Source: Trichoplax adhaerens (lineage: Eukaryota; Placozoa; Uniplacotomia; Trichoplacea; Trichoplacidae). Taken from it: DNA of 64,000 nucleotides. This document shows positions 13,201-24,000 of the stretch, piece after piece. The notes beneath the pieces are model-generated. The model saw only the letters and a list, made by a program, of their open reading frames with translations, searched no databases and was not told where the DNA came from. Numbering within the stretch: position 1 is the stretch's first letter; every line of letters begins with the position of its first letter. The position numbers were made by a program, and so were the translations under genes. The DNA lies in contig NW_002060947.1 of assembly GCF_000150275.1 (NCBI RefSeq), positions 8,402,043 through 8,466,042 of the forward strand, written 5' to 3'.

Positions 13201-13427
13201 TGATGAAGAAACCTTGGATATAAGGGAGATTGATTCGATTCCATCATCTTGCTATGCTTTTACAGTATAATGCTATCTATCGCCTTAACTAGATAATCTA
13301 TTGTTGATGACCATCAAGCGGTAGTTGGATGGCCGTAATATACCTGTAATGGAAATGTAGCAGATCGATTACCAACATAACCATGGACAACATGACTTTG
13401 AATAGATAGAACTTTACTATCGCCCAT
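10227..13427 (-). CDS. PDXK: Pyridoxal kinase
   Basis: Ten minus-strand exons from ATG at 13427 to TAA at 10227. The enzyme phosphorylates pyridoxal, pyridoxine and pyridoxamine with ATP to make the B6 cofactor, in the cytosol. Exon 1 (13344-13427) gives [20 protein letters not shown], the family N terminus. Exon 2 (11755-11809) gives [18 protein letters not shown]. Later exons, near 11.6, 11.4, 11.2 and 11.1 kb, give [20 protein letters not shown], a GYVGSESFL block, [10 protein letters not shown] and [14 protein letters not shown]. Near 10.6 kb is [18 protein letters not shown] with the catalytic GTGD motif. The end, [15 protein letters not shown], matches the family. All junction phases I checked close. 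The length of about 305 residues is normal. Intron 1 (11810-13343) is unusually long because it holds an antisense pseudogene. An open frame runs upstream of the ATG but lacks family similarity, so I keep this start. Confidence 0.92.
11925..13265 (+). pseudogene. Decayed protein-coding gene on the opposite strand inside PDXK intron 1
   Basis: Protein-like stretches follow one another in shifting frames, separated by stops and frameshifts. They include [18 protein letters not shown] near 11975, [19 protein letters not shown] near 12205, [20 protein letters not shown] near 12320, [20 protein letters not shown] near 12420, [17 protein letters not shown] near 12655, and [17 protein letters not shown] near 13020. 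At least two in-frame stops interrupt the first part. A 52-bp GT-AG segment (12253-12304) still looks like an intron joining ...NDADG to SKLLKQ..., so this is a dead duplicated gene rather than a processed retrocopy. The '[11 protein letters not shown]' stretch faintly recalls hemopexin repeats; I do not assign a family. Codon composition is clearly less AT-rich than the surrounding introns. Confidence 0.65.
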
Positions 13428-13611
13428 TATTTCAGTGGATATTTTTCCTGGCTTGAGGGTAGCTAAAGGAAAGTAAACCAATTTCAGGTGTTGAAAAGGG
13501 AACTGAAGAAGACGAAGAGAAGCTGAATAGTAAAGCTTTACTTTACTTGGCTTACTACGCCTTACTGCGACGGCGCAGTAAGATGCTTTCCATTGGTGCT
13601 CATGTCCACCA

Positions 13612-13715
13612 ATGATACTCGCACCACGCAATCGGGTGAGTTGAGTCAATGCAAAGTCAACCAACAACACTCGCACCACCTTCGTAATCGGGTGACTTGA
13701 GTCATTGGTTGACCC
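13612..13715. repeat. Direct duplication of about 52 bp upstream of PDXK
   Basis: 'actcgcaccac', then 'aatcgggtga', then 'ttgagtca' occurs at about 13616-13660 and again at about 13668-13712. It lies just upstream of the PDXK start codon, so probably in its 5' UTR or promoter. Confidence 0.8.
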
Positions 13716-13869
13716 CTCAGTCCATCTCTTTATTGCTGTCACGTGAAGGTAGAGGACAATAACCAAAGTAAACAACCAAAGCCAGCAAGAATAGTGTCCG
13801 ATGACCTCCGTAGCTTACAGCCCTAGACTCACTGTGACTTGTGACTATGAGCTGGTTTCATCATAGCTG

Positions 13870-15060
13870 TGGTACATTACTGCACTGTCCTGCATGTTTC
13901 GTTGAATTTAAAGTCAACAGTGTCAGTGGACCTCGGTGTACTGTGTGCTGTCACTTTTATTGACAGACTCGCTTCGACTTCGATTGTGAACTGCTTTCGT
14001 GTTCAATGCGCTACAGTTGTACAATCATGTTACCTAATGACTGCCTTGTATGTTTCGACTCGTTGAATTAAAGTCAACAGTGTCAGTTGACCTCCGTGTC
14101 CTGTCACTTTTATTAACAGACTCGCTTCGACTTTGAGTGTGAACTGCTTTCGTGTTCAATGCGCTACAGTTGTAAAATCATGTTGCTTCATTACTGCACT
14201 GTCTTGGAGGTTTCGACTCGTTTAAAGTCAACCGTGTCAGTTGACTTCCATGTCCTGTGTGCTGTCACTCAGACTCGCTTCGACTTTGATTGTGAGCTGC
14301 TTTCGTATTCAATGCGCTACAGTTGTACAATCATGTTACCTAATGACTGCATTCTCTTGTATGTTTCGACTCGTTGAATTAAAGTCAACGGTGTCAGTTG
14401 ACCTCCGTGTCCTGTGTGCTGTCACTTTTATTAAAAGACTCGATTCGACTCGTTTAAAGTCAACCGTGTCAGTTGACTTCCATGTCCTGTGTGCTGTCAC
14501 TCACAGATTCGCTTCGACTTTGATTGTGAGCTGCTTTCGTATTCAATGCGCTACAGTTGTACAATCATGTTACCTAATGACTGCCTTCTCTTGTATGTTT
14601 CGACTCGTTGAATTAAGTTAAAGTGAACAATGTGTGTTAACCTCCGTGTCCTGTGTGCTGTCACTTTTACAGACTGGCTTCGTCTTTGAGTGTGAACCGC
14701 TTTCGTGTTCAATGCGCTACAGTTGTACAAACATGTTACTTCACTGTCTTGTATGTTTCAACCCGTTCAATTAAAGTCAACCGTGTCAGTGGACCTCCAT
14801 GTCCTGTGTGCTGTCACTCACAGACTCGCTTCAACTTGGAGTGTGAGCTGCTTTCGTGTCCAATGCGCCAGAGTAGAGTGGTACAATCATCTTGCTTCAT
14901 TACTGCGCTTTCTTGACTCGTTTAAAGTCAACCGTGCCAGCTGACTTCCATGTCCTGTGAGCTGCCACCCACAGACTCGCTTCAACTTTCGTGTGCACTA
15001 GAGGTCGTACAATCATGGTACAGTAGGCTACTGCACCGTATGCTTCGACTCGTTGAATGA
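13870..15060. repeat. Satellite-like tandem array, unit about 150-165 bp
   Basis: The core 'aatgcgctacagttgtac' (or close variants) recurs with starts near 14001, 14154, 14307, 14541, 14707 and 14857, giving spacings of about 153, 153, 234, 166 and 150 bp. Flanking blocks 'tttcgactcgttgaattaaagtcaac', 'gtgtcctgtgtgctgtcact' and 'agactcgcttcgact' recur too. The 234-bp unit contains a second copy of the 'gactcgtttaaagtcaacc' block. The array is less AT-rich than its surroundings. Several ORFs in this stretch reuse the same peptide (for example FRVQCATVVQSC) only because the DNA repeats. Confidence 0.9.
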
Positions 15061-15189
15061 AAGCTGCTGTATACAGCAACGACGACTACTGCGGTACAAG
15101 GCTGCAGTATCATTACCGCAGCATTTACCTGACGGGTTTTACAAGCGGTACCGCCATGGCAGAAATGGCTACCACGCAATTTCACCTAC

Positions 15190-16795
15190 TCCAATTACCA
15201 GTATCAAAGCTAATCGTCTATTTTATATCCGTTGTCAGAGGAATAATGCAATAGGATGGACTCATTCTATAGCCTTGATGATGAGGTTGCAATCATCAAG
15301 TCTTTGTTTTACATAGTCATAATCGTTACCACGGAATTCTAACCATATAAACACGAATATACGCGGATATATCCATTTTTAGAGGATTATATAATTATAC
15401 GCTTTTATCAAAACCAATCGTCAGTTTGATACGTATATTCATTTTCAGAGGAACAATAACATAACGCAACATAACGCATTAATTCTATAGATGATGAGGT
15501 TGCAATCATCAAGTCTTGATTTTACATAGCCACAATCGTTATCAAGGAATTCTGACCGTTGTCACTACCAATATACGCGTATATCCATTTTTAGAGGAAT
15601 AATTATATAATTATACGCCTTTATCAAAACTAATCGTCTGTTTGACGCGTATATCCATTTTCAGAGGAATAATTATAATGCAACATACCGGATTCGTTCT
15701 ATAGCCTCCATAATAAGCTTGCAATTATCAAGCCTTGATTTTACATAGTAACCATCGTTACCACGGAATTCCAACCATTGCAACTACGAATATACGCGTT
15801 GTCAGAAATTCCTCTTGTGAATTGGTTATATCAAGTGTTCTAGTAATTATGCAAGGCTTCCACTGACTTGGAAGTCTTCTTCTAAGGGAAAACCAACTCT
15901 TCCACACAGTCACACAACTACTAAAGTTTCTTTCAAAGCACTGGTACTTTTTATTCGGCCATCCCTAGCCAAAGTCTAGTCTCTAGTAGATTATCCTAGT
16001 CCGGAGCAACTGGCGAATGATAATTCGCTCGGTCTTTTATACCATTCCCACTCATTTGTGGGGCATACTAGTAAGTTGCTCCCTCCATAATTTGTTTATG
16101 TTACTATAGGGAGATACTCCCAGACAATTCATATAGCTTAGTATGGGCTCAGGTTGTAAACAACACTAATGAATAACAACCAATTAATTAGCCAATCAAT
16201 GAGTATAAGCTCAGCACCAATATGAGTAATTAATTACAAGAGTAGTGCGTTCCCATAAACTAGTCCTATATTAAGTAATATTATAACCAGCTAGATATAA
16301 TTAAAGCTTTGTTGATTGCTCCGATTATAATAATTGTAAACAACCTGTCTTAATGCCCCATGGTTGCTTACCAAAACGGTAGACAACCCTGGTTAATCAA
16401 TTATTTATTACTTACTGTATCCTATAATCTACGGAGCTACGCTTCGTAACACGCGTATATCCATTTTCAGAAGAATAATATATAATTAATTATAGGCATT
16501 TATCATAGCCAATCGTCTGTTTTATGCGTATATCCATTTTCAGAGTAATAATGCAACATCACAGATTCATTCTATAGCCTCGACGATAAGGTTGCAATCA
16601 TATAGTCTTGGCTTTACATAGCAGCAATCGTTACCATGGAATTCTAACTACTGTATCTATGAATAGACGAATATATCAAACTAATCATCTATTTGACGCG
16701 TATATCCATTTTCAGGGGAATAACTATGATGCAATATGATGAATTCATTCTATAGCCTCGATGATGAGGTTGCAATCATGAAGTTAAAATTTTTT
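15190..16795. repeat. Second tandem array, unit about 215 bp, about five copies, split by an LTR
   Basis: Each unit has three landmarks in order: 'ctatagcc...gatgaggttgcaatcat', 'tttacatag...atcgttaccacggaattc', and 'acgcgtatatccattttcagaggaataat'. Copies begin near 15260, 15480, 15690, 16570 and 16745 (the last partial). A partial leading unit lies near 15190. The copy that begins near 15690 is interrupted by the solo LTR at 15800-16451. Confidence 0.9.
15800..16451. mobile_element. Solo LTR of a retrotransposon, 652 bp
   Basis: The element starts TGTCAG and ends GTAACA, the canonical TG...CA ends. It is flanked by a perfect 5-bp direct repeat CGCGT (15795-15799 and 16452-16456). Removing the element and one CGCGT restores the tandem unit exactly as seen in the neighbouring copies ('tatacgcgtatatccattttcag'), so the empty site is visible in the same window. 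A TATA-like 'cttttatacc' at about 16033 fits an LTR promoter. There is no internal coding region, so the full element recombined away. It looks like a Gypsy- or Copia-type LTR; the class is not decidable from the LTR alone. Confidence 0.88.
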
Positions 16796-17598
16796 GACAG
16801 GGAAATTTCCATGGAACTACTGAAATAACGGTATTTATGTTCTATGGATACGAATATGGATACGAATATGGACGAGATAAAATACCATATAATAAATATA
16901 TATATATAATAAAATATAATAAATAGATAAATGTTCTATCAATACGAATATGGACAAGGTAAAATATCAACAGCATGAATTGAATAATCAAGAAATAGAT
17001 ATTTATTTTGCAGTTTTTCTTTTCATTATAATTATCAATTAATATCAATGGCAATCATTTCCCTTCCATTCTTATACGCGTATACTGTAGAATCGATTAC
17101 GGAGTCATTTCAAATATGTAATTATCAGTTAACCACAGTAAAAAGATCATAATTTTCCAATCTGAATTCAAGTAATACAATTGCAAGAGCAAATTATCAT
17201 CAACTGATGGGCCCATTTTACATATTATAGGATTTATTGACAATGACGCCTATACAAATAACATCGACATAAAAAAACGGAAAGATCATTTACGTGAGAA
17301 CTACAGTAGTTTTGACAGTGTTTCTTATGCTGTTTGTAAATTATTATAGTACAAAATCGTGCCTATATATTCTGGTGAGATCTATCCATACCGAATCATC
17401 AAAAATTAATTGGATTAGATAGCTACTATAGTGACTCCATTCATGGATATTGTTATTTTACTTTATGATAGTAATAAATTTGCAATCTTGATCTAGTACA
17501 CTGTTGTAAGATATTAATTATCAGTCAATCAAGAAATTTGCGATCGATTTCAATAAAATAATTGAATATAAAATCTATATAAAAATGGAGAATAAGGC
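16796..17598. other. AT-rich spacer, nothing coding
   Basis: Contains short direct repeats such as 'gttctatcaatacgaatatggac' (about 16920) next to 'gttctatggatacgaatatgg' (about 16838) and a TA-rich run at about 16890-16930. A minus-strand ORF at 16842-17054 is a product of these runs. Confidence 0.5.
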
Positions 17599-20500
17599 TT
17601 ATGATAATATCGCATTTTTGTCTGATGGCCCACTTGTAGCAGCAATTTGCCAATCGTTTAAATATCTATTGCGATGAGAAAAAATCAATAATCAATAAGT
17701 AATTCTAATCACCATTACTATCGAAATAATGGCACGATAGAATGGAGATTCTACAGTAAAATTAAGCCACTGCTCAAGAATTCATTATCAATTATACTTA
17801 CTGGTCGTAATTCAAGTTGTTTGTCCAACGAATTAATTCCTCAACATCTAAGGAATCTTCAATATCGCCTCCTTCCAAGGTTTCTTCGAGGGCCTGTTTA
17901 CCCTGATTATACCTAGAAAAATAGATTTTCATCATCATTGTATTAAATTATTGCAAGATGGATCGAATCCATTCAATATCGCATATCTACATGCGATACA
18001 TCGCTTTTATTATTACAGGAATAGAGTATTATTATTCGAGACATAATTACATTTTATGGAACCATTCTAATTTCTTTAATTTCTTTTTTCTCTCGAGATC
18101 TTGCCTCCTTAGCAGCTGAAAAATCATAAAAGTGCATATTTAGGGAACATTTTTACCTAATAATAAGTCATAAAAAATTTAAATAGAATCAAAATCATCG
18201 TAAAGGAGGAATAGTTACCTTAGTATGAGAAAAATTAATTTGTTTTTGGCTTGTAGTATAAGTTATATCATCTCCAGTAAAATGTTGGAAAGGCTAAATA
18301 TTACAATAGTTAAATGATTTGTATTTGATACATCATAACCGTGTAAAAATAGTATACATTAAAAAGGTAATATGACCATTTTCCTAACATATTGTGAAAA
18401 GAACACTTGATAAATTAAAAATAGAGACTCACTTTTTCAGAAATAGAACGCCAGCCATTATTTTCATGTCTTCGATACCAACCCCTTTTATCTAAAGGAA
18501 ATAAAAATGAACATGATAAGTAAATTACTTTGTTAGATAAATGCTGCTACAGAATATTATGAATCCAACTGTATTGGAACATAGAAAAACGAAATAAAAT
18601 TTTCATACCATACGATCATTATTAGAGCTTACCATCTCGTTGAATGATGGCATTTCTATTATTGGCCTGTTTGGCTGTTAGCTTCCTATTTGCCATTTTT
18701 GTATAATCTCGCGGTGCGGTCGAGCAAATATCAGCTACATTGCGATGTGTATAAATCTTATAATAGATTGTTGGCGGAAATGTTTCCTGGATCATTACGA
18801 GCAAGAGATCAACATTATGAAAGTATCATAGAATATCGACATAAATACGTGTTGGTATCTTTAATTATCTATATTCCAGTAATTGGAAAATGTTCTTACC
18901 CCTCCAAGTCTAAACTTGACATGGCTTCCAGATGCTGCATCGAGTAATTTCGACTGTCAATTTGGCCATAATCGAGGTTAGATAATGTATTGATATTGTT
19001 GGATTTAATCAATTTTGAAGAAATAAAACTACAATAAATTACCTCCTGTGGGTTAATACACCGTAGTAATTTGGCTGGATCGCCGGATAGTTTAAAACTG
19101 ATCAATTTACGATAGTAGCGATAGACACGGCGATCCTAGAGATAGAGTAATTTATAATCAATGAAATAGGGAACTATTCGGTACTATTTATAATTAAGGA
19201 ATAATTTTAGTCTATAAATATAGTAAATATAAAACATAAAATAGTACACTGGTTATTAGATCTTACCAAGTAACTTCGCCATGCTCGTTGTATAATTTCG
19301 CATGCATCTTCAACGAGCATAGTTCTAACAGGTTTTGTGCGAATGACAACAGGCTGAACGGGTTGATAGTTATAATTAGATGATCTTCGATCTGGACTAA
19401 TACTTGGATCAGGACTTGTTGTAGTACTGTATGATGCCTGTTTATCACATAGAAATGGAGCTGGTGATGGTTTCCTGCTAGAACGATTTGAGTGGCCCTT
19501 CGACCGAATTGTCGTTGATCCTTTAATCACAACAGATGGACTTCTGGAACGGCTTTTGGATGGAACAGTAGTAGATCCTTTGATTTCATCAGATGGACTA
19601 TTTTTGTCATAATGAGATGATGTATGTGTATGTCGAGAACGACGAGATGCACTTTCGGAATAGGAGGAATAAGAGTACGAATAAGAACTTCCTGTAACAC
19701 TTGATCTATCATCGTCTTCTATGTAACGGCCAGTTTTATCATATCCATGCTTATTACGCCACCATTGTTGGATTATCATTGCGCAAAAATTCTCAAATCT
19801 ATCCATGTTCAATGAAATCATATTAGTCATAATGAATAGAATCAATGGCTTACTAATTTCATGCATTGTCGAAGCACTGTAATTAAATCCTTTACGTTAC
19901 ACGTAGATGGATTTTTAGCCAAACTCTGGCAAATACTTATATCGATGCAGAGCTAATTACTTACGTTTCAATATTTGATTTGGAGTGTTCTTCCTGGAAC
20001 CAATTATAGTAAATTTCAAGCCTTAAGCGAGCTGATGTCTATATGGAAACAATTAAATTACGAGTTAGATTCTCCATCTTAATTACCTGTAATCTTTAAA
20101 CTACTTAAAGTGTTTGTGGTCCTTGTAGTAGGCAGTTTAACATAATCTGACTACAGTGGTATCCTAATATAACAAGTACGATTAGGGACAACTCATAGGA
20201 AATTTTTTTCCCTTAAGTTGTCCTTGGTATGACTATACTGGCATAATTTTCATCATAATGTATTAATTGGGTTACTTGTTAATTGAATACAGCGATAAAC
20301 GAAATATATGTTTTACCTTGGACCCTTCGGAGGTGGTACTGGCTGATACTAGGGATTCTAGATCCGCTAATCGACTATGTGCCGATCGGCTATAAGTAGA
20401 ATTGGCGATCATGCTTAAGCGAATATTTAATGCTGCAAACCATTTACATCTATAATCAGATCAAAAGATAAAAGATGAATTGCGGATGTATTTTACATTT

Positions 20501-21299
20501 TTATTAATCTTATACTAGAGGAATCAAGTTGATTCCTTTATAACTTGCTCAATTCATTCATCTCAATTGTCAGACTTTACCAATACAACTTGTAAACTGT
20601 CCGAAATTTTTTGGTCTAAATTCTCTCTAATACAACTTTTACTCATATTACGATATAATCTATATTAATCCAACTAATCATATTGAGAAATGAATTTAGT
20701 AAAATAGAAAATTCGTGAGCTAAAGATTTAAGCTAGATGGAATTACATACGAATGTATGATTTGAGTTAACGTAATATATGATAAAATTTAGTAATCGAA
20801 CTTAATTCGCAATATACTTGTATTAGTTTAGGGAGATTACAGTACCTTAATTGATATCCTCTCCATGCTCTTTGAATTTCTATAGCCGCAGCTACACGCT
20901 GTAATTTCGGTCCATTTTTACCATTTAAATATTTCTATAGCAGAATATCGATAGTTATAACATTAACCGATTACAGCTGTACTTAAGGCCTTCGCCATTA
21001 CAAATAGATCTTTCATTTAATAGTATATTAATATTATAGAATTGGTATACGAGTACTGACCCGACGTTGACTTTTTGAGACAGCCGCTAAATGCGAACCT
21101 TCACTTCCAGCTGTAAATAAATTAAATTTTTACAGATGACTATCTTAAAACTAAACTGGGAATTATATAATAAAATAATCATGAAAAGTCTACTAATCTA
21201 TCTATCAATATAAGAGTTAAATTAATAATACTTTTACTTACTTCTTCCATTAAAATCTACTTCCTGAATGATTTTTCTAACTATATTTCGACTGATCAT
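17599..21299 (-). CDS. C11orf65: C11orf65/MFI-like protein with a long IQ-motif N-terminal extension
   Basis: About fourteen minus-strand exons run from ATG (21299) to TAA (17599), with every junction phase checked. The C-terminal half follows the vertebrate C11orf65 (mitochondrial fission regulator interactor) protein block by block: RYYRKLISFKLSGDPAKLLR, CINPQE, LLDAASGSHVKFRLGG, FPPTIYYKIYTHRNVADICS, GWYRRHENNGWRSISEK, LLRRQDLERKKKLKKLEWFH, and ELIRWTNNLNYDQYLNDW near the end. The first ~300 residues are extra: an IQ motif (AAIEIQRAWRGYQLRCKW) near residue 55, a second IQ-like element (AMIIQQWWRNKHG), a long Ser/Arg-rich linker, and a third IQ (EIIQRAWRSYL) just before the conserved part. 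The total is about 560 residues against roughly 310 in mammals. Two in-frame stops lie directly upstream of the ATG, fixing the start. IQ motifs suggest calmodulin binding. Confidence 0.9.
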
Positions 21300-22428
21300 G
21301 TTTATTTATTATGATCGTAATTTAGGAGTTACTTAAAACGCTATCCACAAATAGTTAGGTCACAGCTCAACCAAATCTTAATTCATAATTTCAGTAACCA
21401 TTAGTTATTATTCCTAATTGGATACTACAAATTAATCTCTTTCCTAAAATGAAAACAGGCAGAAGGTGTAACATTTCCTTTAGTTAAATAGCCCACTTAG
21501 GTTTCATGAAAGATGAATAAATGCATAATTTTTCACCATACATCTTTAAAAGTGTAGTAAGTATACGATAGACTGAAGACTAAACTGTATACACTAATAC
21601 GATACTTATAAAACTACTTTAAATCAGCCCACAAGACATGAATGAATAAATTATTAAAGCACTGAAATAGGAAAAGCAAAACTTTAAAATCTTTTAGGCT
21701 TTTAATATTAAGACAAATGGTTATATGCTAATAGTATACGGCATACTTAACATATTTTTATGAAAGCTTGATCTAAAAGTTCCTACTGAACAGAAATATA
21801 ATAACGATCTATCGGCAAATATTATGATGATAAAACGAATGCAATCTATCCGGAATTAGGCCACACAATCTATTTGGGGCATGGAGGGCTGAGAATATCT
21901 TGCGTTGACGTCAATTTTAAAATATAATAACTGTTATTGATATAATATACCATTCTAGTAAGTTTATATTTACTTCATCATAGGGAAAAAATACTGAAAG
22001 TAACTAAATTATAGACAACAATTTTATACTAACGTTTCGTCATGATGGTTTATCAAGTTCTATAATAATTACTTACCATGGTGTTATATCACTAAAACAA
22101 ACTCTTGATGTAAAATTCAAATATTTCCCAGTCTATAATCGCTACAGTGAGGAGTTTTGATAAATTATCCTCAAGATATCCCAATACAGATAAGCTTGTT
22201 TAAATGTTTCAAAATAAGTCAATAGTCGGTGAAACAGCTTAATAAATAAGTTTCTGCGAAATCTTAGGTAAAGTAACTTTTAAATATTTCAATATTAGAA
22301 AGCCGTTGTTTGAAAACCTGCAACAGTACTATTAATGTTTTATATTATTTATTATGGTATACGGGTGCTTAGTTAAATAATTGATTATGGCAGGATCATC
22401 CTTCCATGCTGTGGACTATTGTCATCCA

Positions 22429-22442
22429 GTTGCTATAGCAAC
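22429..22442. promoter_or_regulatory. RFX-type X-box, GTTGCTATAGCAAC
   Basis: A perfect 14-bp palindrome that fits the consensus for RFX transcription factors (GTNRCC/T-AT-RGYAAC class), the regulators of ciliary genes. It lies about 1.1 kb upstream of the C11orf65-like start codon. The gene it faces and its activity are inference. Confidence 0.6.
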
Positions 22443-22832
22443 GTCGTTTACGCTAACTTCATACTAATCTCTGTAGATTGGTAGCAGAATCAATGAAGAA
22501 CAATAATGGTTATTACGCTATAGAATTAATATAATTTAATATAACATTATATATTGAATATATTGATCTACATTGATACATTTCATACATTAATTTTCGT
22601 TTGTAAGCTAATATAAATAATACTAAGTCGATAAAGAGTTAAGTCAAGATGAACTGGCAAGGATTCTAGATATATGGAGTATTCGTACTGCCATGATGAT
22701 CCGTATGTAGTAACTAATTATTCAATTTTTAAAAAAGATGAAGAAAAGAAATTTTTTATCGCTATGACACATGATGAACTAAATATTTCTAGCGTACTAA
22801 AATTTAAGAATTTAATATAATATAATCACCCT

Positions 22833-22857
22833 CCCCCCCCCAAAAAAAAAAAAAAAA
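22833..22857. repeat. C9 followed by A16 homopolymer
   Basis: Nine C followed directly by sixteen A, a slippage-prone low-complexity site. Confidence 0.9.
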
Positions 22858-24000
22858 CTAATTATGTTCTAGACTGATAACCACTTTTTACACTCATTAC
22901 TTCGATAAAATCAGTGGCTTATATTAATTAGTAAGCCTAGACTGCATTTTGAGTCACTAGTAATGGTAGGTATAGTTCAGACAATTAACATAATCATATC
23001 TTCGCCAACAAGGTTAGCCTCTGGACTAACAAAGATTAAAAATAACTATGGAATATTACTCCAAATGTTTCTCTTCTTGTACTTTTATTTCATTGTGGTG
23101 AGATTGTTTAAAATCACTAGGTAGTTATATAATTGGTCATGTCTTTAGTAAATATTACTGTAACTTTAGCGGGAAAACGTTACTATAATACATACTTCTA
23201 TTATAACAATTTACCGTTACTCAATATAATAATGGATTCACTAGAGTTTGAATACTGAAATAAATAGATACATTTATACAAATAAACCGTAGAAATATAG
23301 AATGTGCTAGGTTATAAAGCATCATATCTGCTTATGGTTCCTAAAAATGAGCATTTTATACCGACTAAATTTGCAATTACAGGCTATAATAATTTTAACT
23401 TATTCTAGAGATAATTTAGACGTTGAATTTATTTCAAAAGTACTCTTAACTCATAAAGATTAAATATTTATTAGAATATAAAATCATAATAAATTTACTT
23501 TTTTCAATCTGTAACTTTACGATAGTAAAGTTTCTGATATGATAGACCGTTTACGGTTATATATGACAAAATTTTGGATTTCTCGAATAAATCAATTAAC
23601 TGCATTATAAAAGTATTATTAGCTACAATTTCGGTTATATTATAGAATTATTCCATATAATTAATTTACTATGGATCGATCAGAGCTTGCTCACATAAGG
23701 AATTCGGATCGGAATTCATTAGTTAGAAATTAACAATAAAAGAATTTACTTTACATAATATAATGATTCGTAAAAATTCCAAAAAACGATTAAAATTTAA
23801 AAGTTGGTAATAATTCAACAATAGGGTTCATTTCGATTTAAAACCTATTAAATGCAAATCTTAAGTTTTGCAGATATTCTCTTCGGTGTGGCTAAAGTAA
23901 AAATTGTGCCTTTAGCAGTATATATATATACATGTGGTTTTCAAAATAAATTTTTAAACATCCAAACATTGTCATTTCTAGTGGTACAGCTATTTCGTTT

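Larger units (their letters stand above)
21300..24000. other. Intergenic, no gene seen; contains an X-box
   Basis: This 2.7-kb spacer lies between two minus-strand genes. No exon could be supported. Besides the X-box at 22429-22442 and a C9/A16 homopolymer junction at 22833-22857, it is uniform AT-rich sequence. The part nearest 21.3 kb should hold the C11orf65 5' UTR. Confidence 0.5.

Noticed and set aside
13869-15316. Several plus-strand ORFs sharing the peptide FRVQCATVVQSC
   Set aside because: The sharing comes from the DNA tandem repeat; frames shift between units and there is no start or splice structure.
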